Positions 51,876 through 61,195 of a stretch of 64,000 nucleotides of DNA are shown here, in pieces; within the stretch, counting starts at the first letter, position 1; each line of letters starts with the position of its first letter. Location: contig CAZFCE010000021.1 in assembly GCA_964517605.1 (NCBI GenBank), forward strand, positions 32,013-96,012, read 5' to 3'. The stretch is from J095 sp964517605. Lineage in GTDB: Bacteria; Chloroflexota; Anaerolineae; 4572-78; J111. Position numbers and translations under genes: made by a program. The notes beneath the pieces were generated by a model. It saw nothing but the letters and a program-made list of their open reading frames with translations, was not told the origin of the DNA and did no database searches.

Positions 51876-52919
51876 ATGAAGTTTATTAAGGTCTTGAGTT
51901 TGCTGGTAGGTTTAGCCATGATCCTGGCTGTAGTGGGTTGTGGCGCTTCTGCCCCCGCCCCCGCGAAACCTGCTGAGAAAGCGGCTGAAAAACCCGCTGC
52001 CGAAAAACCGGCTGACAAACCCGCCGCCGAAGCCCCAAAAGCCAAAAAAGAATTCAAAGATTTGACGGTATGCTACCCGCAACTGGGTGCCGAAAGCGAC
52101 TGGCGGACTGCCAATAGCGCGTCGTTCAAGGAAACCGCCAAGAAATTGGGCGTAAACCTGATTTTCTCCGATGCTCAACAGAAGCAAGAAAACCAAATTT
52201 CGGCTATGCGCGCCTGTATTCAACAGGGTGTTGATGTGATTGCCCTGCCCCCGGTGGTTGAAGATGGTTGGGATGCCGTACTCACCGAAGCCAAAGATGC
52301 CGGCATTCCGGTTATTGTTGTAGACCGCTCCGTCTCTGCCGATGCGTCTTTGTATGCCGCTCACATTGGCTCTGACATGGTAGTGGAAGGCCAACGAGCC
52401 GCCGAAGAAATGAACAAACTGCTCCCCGATGGCGGCAAGATTGTTGAACTCAGCGGCACCACCGGTTCCGGCGCTGCTCTTGGCCGCGCCAAAGGCTTCC
52501 GCGAAAAACTCAACAAGAACATCGAAATTATCGACTCACAAACCGGCAACTTCACCACGGCTGAAGGCAAGCCTGTTATGGAAGCCTTCTTGAAGAAATA
52601 CGCTGGCGAAATTAAGGGCGCGTTCATCCACAACGACAATATGGCCATTGGCGCTGTTGAAGCGATGAAGGCCGCTGGTTTGAAACCCGGCGATGTCAAA
52701 ATCATCTCTGTTGATGGTACCCGCGGTGGTTTCCAACTGATGATTGACGGTTGGGTGCAAGCCGACGTGGAATGCAACCCGCTGCTTGGGCCGCAGGTTA
52801 TGGACATGAGCTTGCTTCTGGCGAACGGCGGGGCTGTAGAGCCGAAAGAACAGCTCACCAACGAAAGCGTTTTCTACCCTGACAAAGCGGCCGAATTATT
52901 GCCCAGCCGCCAGTACTAA
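51876..52919 (+). CDS. YtfQ-like sugar ABC transporter binding lipoprotein
   Basis: 347 residues. Signal peptide with lipobox AVVGC (Cys23), an Ala/Lys/Glu/Pro linker of about 30 residues, then a periplasmic-binding fold beginning TVCYPQLGAESDWRTANS, with ADGQ-type motif FSDAQQKQENQI, APPVV-type LPPVVEDGW, IHNDNMAIGAVEAM and VDGTRGGF. E. coli YtfQ binds galactofuranose; the exact sugar here is not proven. GGAG at about 51862 fits ATG 51876. First gene of a complete importer with its own promoter. Confidence 0.92.
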   Translation: MKFIKVLSLLVGLAMILAVVGCGASAPAPAKPAEKAAEKPAAEKPADKPAAEAPKAKKEFKDLTVCYPQLGAESDWRTANSASFKETAKKLGVNLIFSDAQQKQENQISAMRACIQQGVDVIALPPVVEDGWDAVLTEAKDAGIPVIVVDRSVSADASLYAAHIGSDMVVEGQRAAEEMNKLLPDGGKIVELSGTTGSGAALGRAKGFREKLNKNIEIIDSQTGNFTTAEGKPVMEAFLKKYAGEIKGAFIHNDNMAIGAVEAMKAAGLKPGDVKIISVDGTRGGFQLMIDGWVQADVECNPLLGPQVMDMSLLLANGGAVEPKEQLTNESVFYPDKAAELLPSRQY

Positions 52920-52996
52920 TTTGTTCTGCGCCAGTACGCATTTGTTCTGGCCGCAACGCATGAGTCATTTGTAAAACGCTCGTGCAGACAATAAGT

Positions 52997-53027
52997 GAGA
53001 AGCGGCGTAAAACTTACGCCGCTTCTC
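52997..53027 (+). other. Strong hairpin between binding-protein and permease genes
   Basis: Perfect 14-base stem GAGAAGCGGCGTAA (52997-53010) with TTACGCCGCTTCTC (53014-53027), loop AAC, then TTTATAAAA. The short T-run suggests partial termination, giving more binding protein than permease. An imperfect 20-base tandem repeat (TTTGTTCTG...ACGCA) precedes it at about 52921-52961. Confidence 0.7.
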
Positions 53028-53053
53028 TTTATAAAACGGCAGGCAGGAAATTT

Positions 53054-54151
53054 ATGAACAATAATACGTCTTTATTCAAACGCATGCGCGGCAGCCAGTT
53101 GTTCTGGCCTCTTGTTGCTCTGATTTTGATTTTAATTGTTGATGCAATTTTTGCCCCCGGCTTTTTTAAGATCGGGATTCTGGATGGCCATTTGTTTGGG
53201 AATCTCATTGATGTGGTGAACAATGCGGCTCCGTTGATGCTGGTAGCAATCGGCATGACTTTGGTGATTGCCACCGGCGGGGTTGACCTTTCGGTGGGGG
53301 CGGTGATTGCTATTTCGGCGGCCACAAGTACCGTCTTGATCAATCCGGCTCTGGGCAATGAACTCATCACCAATGATATTCTGGCGGCCAACACCACCAA
53401 TACGCCGTTGTGGATTGTGGTTTTGGTTGATCTGCTGGCCGGCACCGCGTGCGGTTTGTGGAACGGGTTTCTGGTTTCCAGGGGTAAAATCTCGCCGATG
53501 GTTGCCACGCTTATTCTGATGGTTGCCGGCCGGGGCATTGCCCAGCTTGTAACCAACGGTCAAATTATGACGGTTTACTACACACCCTATTGGTGGTTTG
53601 GCAACGGATTTATTTTTGGGTTTCCCGTTGCCATTTATATTGTGGCGATTGTGTTTGTGCTGGCCTGGCTACTGGCCCGTAAAACCTCAATTGGCTTGTT
53701 CATCGAATCGGTGGGTATCAATTCCAAGGCCACGTATTATAGCGGTATCAGCGAACAAAATATCAAGCTGTTTGCGTATACCTTTTGTGGTTTTTGCAGC
53801 GCCGTCGCCGGCCTGATTCTTGGTTCTTACATTCACGGCGTTGATGCCAATAACATTGGCCTTGCCTACGAGCTGGACGCAATTTTAGCCGTGGTCATTG
53901 GCGGCACCTCCATGTCGGGTGGCCGGTTTTCTTTGATAGCAAGCGTGATTGGTGCGCTGATCATCTGGACTTTCACCATCACCATGTACACCTTTGGCGT
54001 GCCTGCTAACGCCCTGCTGGCGGGCCGGGCCGTTCTGGTTTTGATTGTGATTATCCTTTACTCCGACTACACTCGCCGGATTTTGAACAAATTCTCTGAG
54101 CGGAAAGGAACCCAGCGTGATGGAACAAACAAAGCGCTTCCCGTTAGATAA
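53054..54151 (+). CDS. Sugar ABC transporter permease (YtfT/RbsC-like)
   Basis: 365 residues from ATG 53054 (CAGGAAA upstream). About ten hydrophobic segments with the branched-chain/ribose permease motifs IGMTLVIATGGVDLSVGAVIAIS and AIGGTSMSGG-type VVIGGTSMSGGRFSLIASVIGAL. It forms the membrane pore with the next permease. Its last 17 residues are read through the first unit of a 69-base tandem duplication and end inside it. Confidence 0.92.
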   Translation: MNNNTSLFKRMRGSQLFWPLVALILILIVDAIFAPGFFKIGILDGHLFGNLIDVVNNAAPLMLVAIGMTLVIATGGVDLSVGAVIAISAATSTVLINPALGNELITNDILAANTTNTPLWIVVLVDLLAGTACGLWNGFLVSRGKISPMVATLILMVAGRGIAQLVTNGQIMTVYYTPYWWFGNGFIFGFPVAIYIVAIVFVLAWLLARKTSIGLFIESVGINSKATYYSGISEQNIKLFAYTFCGFCSAVAGLILGSYIHGVDANNIGLAYELDAILAVVIGGTSMSGGRFSLIASVIGALIIWTFTITMYTFGVPANALLAGRAVLVLIVIILYSDYTRRILNKFSERKGTQRDGTNKALPVR

Positions 54152-54240
54152 CGACGGTTCCCTGCTGACCGGAAAGGAATTTAACATAATGCAACAAACA
54201 AAACGGTTCCTGCTAGATAACGGCCCCCTGCTAACGACCA
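54101..54240 (+). repeat. Diverged 69-bp tandem duplication including ribosome site and start
   Basis: Units 54101-54169 and 54170 to about 54238 share CGGAAAGGAA, an ATG at 54120 and 54189, ACAAACAAA(G/A)CG, TTAGATAACG or CTAGATAACG, and CCTGCT(G/A)AC. The period is 69 bases (23 codons) so the frame is kept. It covers the end of one permease gene and the start of the next. Confidence 0.8.
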
Positions 54241-55166
54241 TCGTTATATTTATTCTGCTCTACCTGACCGGCGGCTGGATGTACCCGGCGATGCAAAAAC
54301 CGCAGGTATTTTTTAACCTGTTTATTAACCAGTCCAGCCTGTTGATTGTGTCCATTGGCATGACCCTGGTGATTTTGACCAAAGGCATTGATCTGTCTGT
54401 AGCCGGGGTTATTGCCCTGACCACCGCCGCTTCAGCCGCTTTGCTGGCCAATGGCGTAAGTCCATTTGTGGTGATGCCGTTGATGTTAGTGATGGGGATT
54501 GTTTTTGGGCTTACCCAGGGCTGGATTATTCACTTCTTCAAAGTTGAACCTTTTATCGTCACCTTAATGGGCCTGTTTTTTGCGCGGGGTATGGCTTACA
54601 TTATCACCCTTGCTTCTTTAACCATTTCCAACCCCGTTTACCGTTCTCTGGCGCTAACTAAAATTTACATTCCTTTTTTTGAAAAAGCGTACCTGTATAT
54701 TCCCTCCTTTGTCGGCCCGGTGTTGTTAGTGGTGGCAATTTACCTGTGTTACTTTACCCGATTTGGCCGCATGGTCTATGCTATTGGCAATAACGAGCAG
54801 TCTGCTCTGTTAATGGGGTTTCCTGTCGCCCGCACCAAACTCCTGGTGTATGCGTTTAGCGGTTTTTGTTCTTCTCTGGCCGGGATTGTGTTTAGCATTT
54901 CTTTACTTTCCGGTTATGGCGGGTACGCTCCTGGCATGGAATTAGATGCCATTGCCTCGGCGGTAATCGGCGGGACAATGCTAACGGGCGGGGTAGGCAA
55001 TGTAGTGGGTACCCTGTTTGGGGTTTTAATTAACGGCACCATTGTCTCTATCCTCCAGTTTAATGGCACATTGAGTTCATGGTGGACCCGCATCGGTGTC
55101 GGTGTCCTCACGTTAATCTTTCTCGGAATTCAAAGCCTGTTCTATATGAGAAAGAAACACTCGTAA
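54189..55166 (+). CDS. Sugar ABC transporter permease (YjfF/RbsC-like)
   Basis: 325 residues from ATG 54189; the frame stays open to ATG 54120 and GTG 54117 through the duplicated start region, so a 348-residue form is possible. Motifs ISIGMTLVILTKGIDLSVAGVIALT and VIGGTMLTGGVGNVVGTLFG are typical. About ten membrane segments. It pairs with the preceding permease as in the E. coli ytfT-yjfF pair. Confidence 0.92.
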   Translation: MQQTKRFLLDNGPLLTTIVIFILLYLTGGWMYPAMQKPQVFFNLFINQSSLLIVSIGMTLVILTKGIDLSVAGVIALTTAASAALLANGVSPFVVMPLMLVMGIVFGLTQGWIIHFFKVEPFIVTLMGLFFARGMAYIITLASLTISNPVYRSLALTKIYIPFFEKAYLYIPSFVGPVLLVVAIYLCYFTRFGRMVYAIGNNEQSALLMGFPVARTKLLVYAFSGFCSSLAGIVFSISLLSGYGGYAPGMELDAIASAVIGGTMLTGGVGNVVGTLFGVLINGTIVSILQFNGTLSSWWTRIGVGVLTLIFLGIQSLFYMRKKHS

Positions 55167-55208
55167 TTTGATGTAAGGTTGTTATCCAAAGACGGAGGCA
55201 CAGCGATT

Positions 55209-56729
55209 ATGGCGGAGTCTAACCAAGATATTCTCGTATTGAAAGGCATTTATAAACACTTTCCGGGGGTGCAGGCCCTTAGTAATGTAGACTTTACGCT
55301 CAAAATGGGCGAAATCCATGCCCTGATGGGAGAAAACGGGGCCGGCAAGTCTACCCTGATCAAGATTATGACTGGCGTGGAGCGGCAAGACCGGGGCACA
55401 ATCTCGCTTGAGGGCAAAGAAGTCTCTATAAAATCACCGCAACATGCCCAAACTTTAGGGATTAGCCCGGTTTACCAGGAAGTCAATCTTTGCACAAATC
55501 TATCGGTGGCCGAAAATGTTTTGCTTGGCCGTGAACCCCGAAAATTCGGGGGCGTTGATTGGAAAGCCATGAATGACCGGGCCGTCCAATTACTGCGCCG
55601 GCTGGATATTCATATTGATGTAACGCGCCCCCTGGAGGCATATTCGGTGGCTATTCAACAAATGGTAGCCATTGTGCGGGCGCTTGAAATTGCCTCGGCA
55701 AAAATACTGATTCTGGACGAACCGACTTCAAGCCTCGATGCCAATGAAACCGCGAAGTTATTCCAGGTGATGCGCAAATTAAAAGACGAAGGAGTGGGGA
55801 TTATCTTTATCACTCACTTCCTTAACCAGGTGTACGAAATTTCGGACAGAATAACGGTTCTCAGAAACGGAAACCTGATTGGAACTTACGACACCGATTC
55901 CTTGCCGATGATCGAATTAATTACCAAAATGATTGGCCGGAATCTCAGTGATTTTAATGATATGACCAAAACAAAGCTTGACAGCAGCATGCACATTAAA
56001 CAAGAGATGCTGCTTGAGGCCAGGCAGTTGGGGCGCACCGGTTCGATTGAACCCTTTGATCTGGATTTACACGCCGGAGAAGTTGTTGGGTTTGCCGGGC
56101 TGTTGGGTTCGGGGCGAACGGAAACTGCCAAGTTGCTGTTTGGCATAGACAAACCCGATAGCGGCACCTTGAAGTTTGCCGGTGAAACCGTTAAAAGCTT
56201 CTCGCCCGGCGATTCCATTGCCAGGGGGATTGCCTTTTGCCCCGAAGACCGGCGCGCCGAAGCCCTGGTGCCCGACTTAACCGTTAGAGAAAATATTATT
56301 CTGGCTATTCAGGGCAATAAAGGCTGGTTTAAGTATATCAGCAAGGGAAAACAATATGAACTGGCTGAATACTACATTAAATTACTCAATATCAGTACGC
56401 CTACCGCCGACCAGCCGGTTAAAAATCTAAGCGGTGGAAATCAACAAAAGGTTATTTTGGCGCGCTGGCTGGCTACAAACCCCAATCTTTTAATTCTGGA
56501 TGAGCCTACCCGCGGGATTGATGTTGGGGCCAAAGCCGAAATTCAAAAACTGGTGCTTGAGTTGGCCGAAGAAGGCAAAGCCTGCGTGTTTATTTCATCG
56601 GAATTAGAGGAAGTATTGCGCACCAGCCATCGCGTTGTGGTCTTACGCGACCGAAAGAAGATAAACGAGTTCAGCGGCGAGGTGGACGAGCAAAAAATTA
56701 TGCAGGCTATGGCCGAAAGCGGCTCATAG
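55209..56729 (+). CDS. Sugar ABC transporter ATPase, two nucleotide-binding domains (YtfR/RbsA-like)
   Basis: 506 residues from ATG 55209, with GGAGG at about 55193. The first domain has Walker A GENGAGKSTLIKIM, and SVAIQQMVAIVRAL in place of the usual LSGGQ, with Walker B ILILDEPTSSLD. The second domain has the degenerate Walker A GLLGSGRTETAKLLFG but an intact LSGGNQQKVILARWL and LLILDEPTRGIDVGAK. This asymmetry is usual for ribose/galactose importers. It powers the two permeases upstream and ends the operon. Confidence 0.94.
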   Translation: MAESNQDILVLKGIYKHFPGVQALSNVDFTLKMGEIHALMGENGAGKSTLIKIMTGVERQDRGTISLEGKEVSIKSPQHAQTLGISPVYQEVNLCTNLSVAENVLLGREPRKFGGVDWKAMNDRAVQLLRRLDIHIDVTRPLEAYSVAIQQMVAIVRALEIASAKILILDEPTSSLDANETAKLFQVMRKLKDEGVGIIFITHFLNQVYEISDRITVLRNGNLIGTYDTDSLPMIELITKMIGRNLSDFNDMTKTKLDSSMHIKQEMLLEARQLGRTGSIEPFDLDLHAGEVVGFAGLLGSGRTETAKLLFGIDKPDSGTLKFAGETVKSFSPGDSIARGIAFCPEDRRAEALVPDLTVRENIILAIQGNKGWFKYISKGKQYELAEYYIKLLNISTPTADQPVKNLSGGNQQKVILARWLATNPNLLILDEPTRGIDVGAKAEIQKLVLELAEEGKACVFISSELEEVLRTSHRVVVLRDRKKINEFSGEVDEQKIMQAMAESGS

Positions 56730-56755
56730 CGCCGGCCAAATAGGGAAGTTGTTCA

Positions 56756-57295
56756 ATGCGCAGGTTTGCCATTTTGGCGGGAATGGCGATAGGGGTGTTG
56801 TTGATAGGTGTGGGCATTTATTTGCTTGTGGTGCGCCTGTCTGCGGCTTACCCCGGCGCGGGCAACTCGCCGGTGGCCGCCGCCGAACCCGAACCGGCCC
56901 ATGATTTTACGCTGATGGCTCTTACCGGCGAAACCGTTTCGCTGAGCGATTACCGGGGCAAGTGGGTGCTGGTTAACTTTTGGGCCACCTGGTGCCCGCC
57001 CTGCGTTAAAGAGATGCCCTACCTGCAAAAAATTGCCGGCACGCGCAATAATATTGTGGTGGTGGGCATCAATTTAAAAGAATCAACCGAAACGGTGGCA
57101 AAATTCGCCGCCGATTACAACATCACCTTTCCTGTGTTGTTCAACCCGGACGATACCACCCTACGGGTGTACCAGGCGCGTTCGCTGCCGCGCACGTTTG
57201 TAATTACGCCCGATGGCAACATTGCCTTACGGGTCATCGGTGAGCTAAACCCCACCGATTTTGACAACTGGCTTAATACCCACCTGCCTGACTAA
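56756..57295 (+). CDS. Membrane-anchored thioredoxin-like protein (TlpA/ResA type)
   Basis: 179 residues. An uncleaved N-terminal membrane anchor (residues 5-28) precedes a thioredoxin fold with the redox pair in NFWATWCPPCVKEM and the cis-Pro region RSLPRTFVITPDG. Such proteins reduce cysteine pairs outside the membrane, for example in cytochrome c assembly; the partner is not evident here. It begins 26 bases after the ATPase stop and is followed by a strong terminator. Confidence 0.9.
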   Translation: MRRFAILAGMAIGVLLIGVGIYLLVVRLSAAYPGAGNSPVAAAEPEPAHDFTLMALTGETVSLSDYRGKWVLVNFWATWCPPCVKEMPYLQKIAGTRNNIVVVGINLKESTETVAKFAADYNITFPVLFNPDDTTLRVYQARSLPRTFVITPDGNIALRVIGELNPTDFDNWLNTHLPD

Positions 57296-57321
57296 AACAA
57301 CGTTGGCGCAGTAAACAAAAA

Positions 57322-57347
57322 ACGGGGCAATCTCTGCCCCGTTTTTT
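57322..57347 (+). terminator. Rho-independent terminator
   Basis: ACGGGGCA (57322-57329) pairs with TGCCCCGT (57335-57342), followed by T to 57347; an A-run precedes it, so it could also work on the other strand. Confidence 0.9.
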
Positions 57348-57402
57348 GCTGTGTTGCGGTGAGGAGCGTATATTCTGCCCAAACAAAAGCCTTTGCCGGC
57401 TG

Positions 57403-57430
57403 TTGTGTGAACAAATAATAGTGGTATAAT
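57403..57430 (+). promoter_or_regulatory. Promoter before the CheY-like/ppk genes
   Basis: TTGTGT (57403-57408) and TATAAT (57425-57430) are 16 bases apart. It stands after the terminator and 48 bases before ATG 57479. Confidence 0.6.
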
Positions 57431-57478
57431 CTAGGTTGTACTGCCTCTGTATACATCATTCACCGGAGTCTGAAGCCT

Positions 57479-57850
57479 ATGGCCACAATATTGTGTGTTG
57501 ATGACGAACCCACCCAACTGATGTTACTGCGTTTAGCCCTAACCCGCGCCGGGCATGATGTGCTGGAAGCTTCGGATGGCCGGAAAGGGGTTGATATGGC
57601 CCTCAAACATCAGCCGGCATTGATTATTATGGATTTAATGATGCCGGGGATGGATGGCGCAACCGCAATTACGTACATCAAAGCCAACGACGTTACCAAA
57701 AACATCCCCGTTTTGGTGTTGTCGGCTTACATCAAAGGTGAACAGGCCAAACGCGCTGTTGATGCCGGGGCCGAAGAACTCATCTCAAAAAGCTTAATCC
57801 TCACCGATTTAATTGATAAAGTTAATAAATACGCTTCCAGGCCCAGCTAA
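57479..57850 (+). CDS. Stand-alone response-regulator receiver (CheY-like)
   Basis: 123 residues, receiver domain only: acidic pair in CVDDEPTQ, phosphoacceptor Asp in LIIMDLMMPGMDG, Thr/Ser position in VLVLSAYIKG, and a lysine near the end in EELISKSLI. No output domain, so it must act by protein contact. It lies 40 bases before the polyphosphate kinase gene. A functional link to polyphosphate is suggested only by this position. Confidence 0.9.
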   Translation: MATILCVDDEPTQLMLLRLALTRAGHDVLEASDGRKGVDMALKHQPALIIMDLMMPGMDGATAITYIKANDVTKNIPVLVLSAYIKGEQAKRAVDAGAEELISKSLILTDLIDKVNKYASRPS

Positions 57851-57890
57851 AAAGCACTGTTTGCCAAGCCATAAATAGGGACAAGACAGG

Positions 57891-60041
57891 ATGACGGCAG
57901 TTCCGGCTACCGCTGTTACCAATATTACCGACCAAAATAAACAGGCAGCTTCGGAGTTGTCCGAACCCGATTACGATCTGGATAACCCCGCGTTATTCAT
58001 CAACCGCGAACTGAGCCTGCTGGAATTTAACTGGCGGGTGCTGGAAGAAGCCCAAAAAGAGCGCCATCCGTTGCTGGAGCGGATAAAATTTTTGGCTATC
58101 TACAGCGCCAACATGGATGAATTTTTCATGATCCGGGTGGCCGTTTTAATGCAGCAAGTTGCCGCCGGGGTTAATACCATTCCCGCCGACGGCCTGACCC
58201 CATCCGAGCAACTCCGCGCCATTCAAAAGAAAGTGCGTTCCACCCTAAAGGTGATGAACCGCTGTTTCATTGAGCTAAAAGAAAAGCTGGCCGAAGCCGG
58301 CGTGTACCTGCACACTTACAAACAACTCACCCGCGCCCAGCAAGAAACCAGTAACGAATACTTTAAACGCGAGATTTTTCCGGTGCTCACCCCATTGGCG
58401 GTTGACCCCGGACGGCCCTTTCCGCACATTTCCAGCCTTAGCCTGAACCTGGCCGTGATTGTGCGCGACCCCGAAACGGACCAACGTTACTTTGCCCGAA
58501 TCAAAGTGCCCAACACACTGCCCCGGCTGGTGCCGGTAAAACGCATCCGCGATGACAGCCGCCGGATATTTCGCTTTGTTTGGCTGGAAGATTTAATTGC
58601 CAACAATCTGGCCGAACTGTTCCCCGGCTACGAAATTGTAGAATCGCACCATTTTCGTATTACCCGCAACGCCGACCTGGAACTCGAAGCCAACGAAGCC
58701 AGCGACCTGCTCGAAGCCATTGAGGCCACCGTGCGACGGCGGCGGTTTGGCTTTGTGGTGCGGCTAACGTTGGGCAAAAATACGCCGGAACACATTCGAC
58801 AACTGCTCACCAAAAACCTCAACGTGCCGCCCGAAGAAATATTTGAAAGCGATGCGGCGCTGGGCTTGAGCGGGTTGATGAGCCTGCTCAGTATTGACCG
58901 CCCCGATTTGAAAGACCCGCCCCATGTGGGCGTTATCCACCCCCGGTTGCGAAAACTCAACCAGCCCCAGGAGATTTTTGATACCATCCGCCAGGGCGAT
59001 ATTATGCTTTTCCACCCGTATGATTCCTTTGTCCCGGTGATTGACTTTCTCCGGGCTGCCGCCCGCGATCCCCAGGTTGTTGCCATTAAGCAAACGCTTT
59101 ACCGGGCGGGCAGCAATTCGCCGGTGGTGGATGCCTTAATGGAGGCCAGCGAAAACGGCAAACACGTTTCGGCGTTGGTGGAGCTAAAGGCGCGGTTTGA
59201 CGAAGAAAGCAACATCGGCTGGGCCAGGGCGCTGGAGCGCGAAGGCGTGCACGTGGTGTACGGCTTTATGAGCCTTAAAACCCACAGCAAAATCTGCCTG
59301 GTGATCCGCCGTGACGAAGACACCATCCGCCGGTACGTGCATTTGGGCACCGGTAATTACAACGCCTCTACCGCCCAAATTTACACCGATTTGGGGCTGT
59401 TTACCTGCAAACCGGAATTTGGCGACGACGCCTCGGATTTGTTCAACGCCCTCACCGGCTACTCCAAAAAAGAAAATTACAACAAATTTTTGGTGGCGCC
59501 CAACAGCCTGCGCAGCAAATTTGCCGCCATCCTTGAGCGAGAAATCCGGTGGGCGCAAAAGGGCGCGCCGGCCAAACTCATCTTTAAAATGAACGCCCTG
59601 ATTGACGCCAGGTTTATCCAGCAATTGTACCGGGCGTCTCAGGCCGGGGTGCAAATTGAATTGCTGGTGCGCGGCATTTGCGGCTTGCGGCCCGGCATTC
59701 CCAAACTCAGCGAAAACATCAGAGTAACCAGCGTGGTGGGCCGCTTTTTAGAGCATACCCGCATTTACTATTTTCACAATGGCGGCTCACCCGATATTTA
59801 CATTGGCTCCGCCGATTTGATGCCGCGTAACCTGGACCGCCGCATCGAAACGCTGTTCCCCATTGAAGAACCGCTTCTCAAAAAGCAGTTGATGGATATT
59901 TTAGATGTTTCGGCTAAAGATAATGTGAACGCCCGCATTTTACGGCCCGATGGCACTTGCGTGCCCGTGACCAGAGCCGATAATGAGCCGTTGGTGGATA
60001 GCCAACTGGAATTTATAAAGCGCGCGCAAAGACAGTCATAA
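57891..60041 (+). CDS. ppk1: Polyphosphate kinase 1
   Basis: 716 residues, normal length. It makes inorganic polyphosphate from ATP. Motifs: N-terminal ALFINRELSLLEFNWRVLEEA, SANMDEFFMIRVA, IKQTLYRAGSNSPVVDALMEASENGKHVSALVELKARFDEESNI, then LKTHSKICLV containing the likely phosphorylated His465, YVHLGTGNYN and YIGSADLMPRNLDRRIE. It shares the window with a pst locus, but is on the other strand and 13 kb away. Glucokinase follows 23 bases after its stop. Confidence 0.96.
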   Translation: MTAVPATAVTNITDQNKQAASELSEPDYDLDNPALFINRELSLLEFNWRVLEEAQKERHPLLERIKFLAIYSANMDEFFMIRVAVLMQQVAAGVNTIPADGLTPSEQLRAIQKKVRSTLKVMNRCFIELKEKLAEAGVYLHTYKQLTRAQQETSNEYFKREIFPVLTPLAVDPGRPFPHISSLSLNLAVIVRDPETDQRYFARIKVPNTLPRLVPVKRIRDDSRRIFRFVWLEDLIANNLAELFPGYEIVESHHFRITRNADLELEANEASDLLEAIEATVRRRRFGFVVRLTLGKNTPEHIRQLLTKNLNVPPEEIFESDAALGLSGLMSLLSIDRPDLKDPPHVGVIHPRLRKLNQPQEIFDTIRQGDIMLFHPYDSFVPVIDFLRAAARDPQVVAIKQTLYRAGSNSPVVDALMEASENGKHVSALVELKARFDEESNIGWARALEREGVHVVYGFMSLKTHSKICLVIRRDEDTIRRYVHLGTGNYNASTAQIYTDLGLFTCKPEFGDDASDLFNALTGYSKKENYNKFLVAPNSLRSKFAAILEREIRWAQKGAPAKLIFKMNALIDARFIQQLYRASQAGVQIELLVRGICGLRPGIPKLSENIRVTSVVGRFLEHTRIYYFHNGGSPDIYIGSADLMPRNLDRRIETLFPIEEPLLKKQLMDILDVSAKDNVNARILRPDGTCVPVTRADNEPLVDSQLEFIKRAQRQS

Positions 60042-60064
60042 ATCTACACAAAAGAGAACCCAAA

Positions 60065-61054
60065 ATGCTATTAATTGGAGATATTGGCGGTACCAAAACC
60101 GATTTGGCCCTTGTGCCCCTCACCGGCGAAGTTGAAATGGATATTCAGGCCACCTTCAAAAGCGCCGACCACCCCAGCCTGGAAAATATTATTGAGCTGT
60201 TTTTAGCCAATACCAAAGCTACCACCATCAGTGGAGCCGTGTTTGGTGTGGCCGGGCCGGTGGTTGATGGCGAAGCCGAAATTACCAACCTGCCCTGGCG
60301 CATTTCTGAGAAAAAACTGCGGAAAAAATTTAAATTCAGCCAGGTAAAACTCATCAACGACCTGGAAGCGATTGCCTACGCAGTGCCGCATTTGCCCGCC
60401 CGCGACCTGGCCATTTTAAACGAGGGTTTGGGCGCGGCGGTTACCGGCAAAAACAAAGCCGTAATTGCGCCCGGCACCGGGTTGGGCGAAGCCATTCTGT
60501 TTCACCACCAGGGCGGGTACCAGGTAGTAGCCTCAGAAGGCGGCCATGCCAGCTTTGGCCCCAACTCGCTGTTTGAAATGGGGTTGCTACGAAACATGTT
60601 GGAAAAATACAGCCACGTAAGCTACGAGCGCGTTTGTTCCGGCGGGCTGGGGATTCCCAATATTTACGGCTACCTCAAAGAAAACAAATACGCCGAAGAA
60701 GCCGCCGCCGTTGCCGCCGCGCTGGCCAGCACCACCGATCCCACGCCCATTATTGTGCAGGCCGGCCTAAACCACGAAAGCGAACTGTGCCTGCAAACGC
60801 TCAATATTTTTGTTTCCATTCTGGGATCAGAAGCCGGCAACCTGGCGCTTAAGGTGATGGCGCTGGGCGGCGTTTATGTGGGCGGCGGCATCCCGCCCAA
60901 AATATTGCCCAAATTAAAAGACGGCACTTTTATGGCCGCGTTTGTAAAAAAAGGACGCTTCTCGGACATGCTGGCCCAAATCCCGGTGTATGTAATCCTC
61001 AACAAAAAGCCGGCGCTGCTGGGAACCGCCCACTTTGGACGTACCCTGCTGTAA
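60065..61054 (+). CDS. glk: Glucokinase (Glk family)
   Basis: 329 residues. ATP loop MLLIGDIGGTKTDLALV, sugar site FGVAGPVVDGEAEITNLPWRIS, LINDLEAIAY with the catalytic Asp, APGTGLGEA and SEGGHASFGP. It belongs to the bacterial Glk group and not the ROK group, because the ROK zinc motif is absent. It phosphorylates glucose in the cytoplasm. GAGA precedes ATG 60065; cotranscription with ppk1 is likely. Whether it uses ATP or polyphosphate cannot be told here. Confidence 0.93.
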   Translation: MLLIGDIGGTKTDLALVPLTGEVEMDIQATFKSADHPSLENIIELFLANTKATTISGAVFGVAGPVVDGEAEITNLPWRISEKKLRKKFKFSQVKLINDLEAIAYAVPHLPARDLAILNEGLGAAVTGKNKAVIAPGTGLGEAILFHHQGGYQVVASEGGHASFGPNSLFEMGLLRNMLEKYSHVSYERVCSGGLGIPNIYGYLKENKYAEEAAAVAAALASTTDPTPIIVQAGLNHESELCLQTLNIFVSILGSEAGNLALKVMALGGVYVGGGIPPKILPKLKDGTFMAAFVKKGRFSDMLAQIPVYVILNKKPALLGTAHFGRTLL

Positions 61055-61088
61055 TCAGCCTTCGGCGCTCAATAATTTGGAGAATCCC

Positions 61089-61125
61089 AAAACCTGCACC
61101 TTCTGAACCTAAAAGTGCAGGTTTT
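61089..61125 (+). terminator. Terminator after glucokinase gene
   Basis: AAAACCTGCAC (61089-61099) pairs with GTGCAGGTTTT (61115-61125), an 11-base stem ending in a short T-run. Confidence 0.75.
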
Positions 61126-61195
61126 GCAATTTAAGTGCTTATCATCTACACTCAACTTTTGTTTCTGGACCATATTTTACTGGAGTTTTTTACAG

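Noticed and set aside
55630..55730. Broken first nucleotide-binding domain in the sugar ATPase because its signature differs from LSGGQ
   Set aside because: Asymmetric signatures and Walker motifs are usual for double-domain ribose/galactose ATPases, and the rest of the domain is intact.
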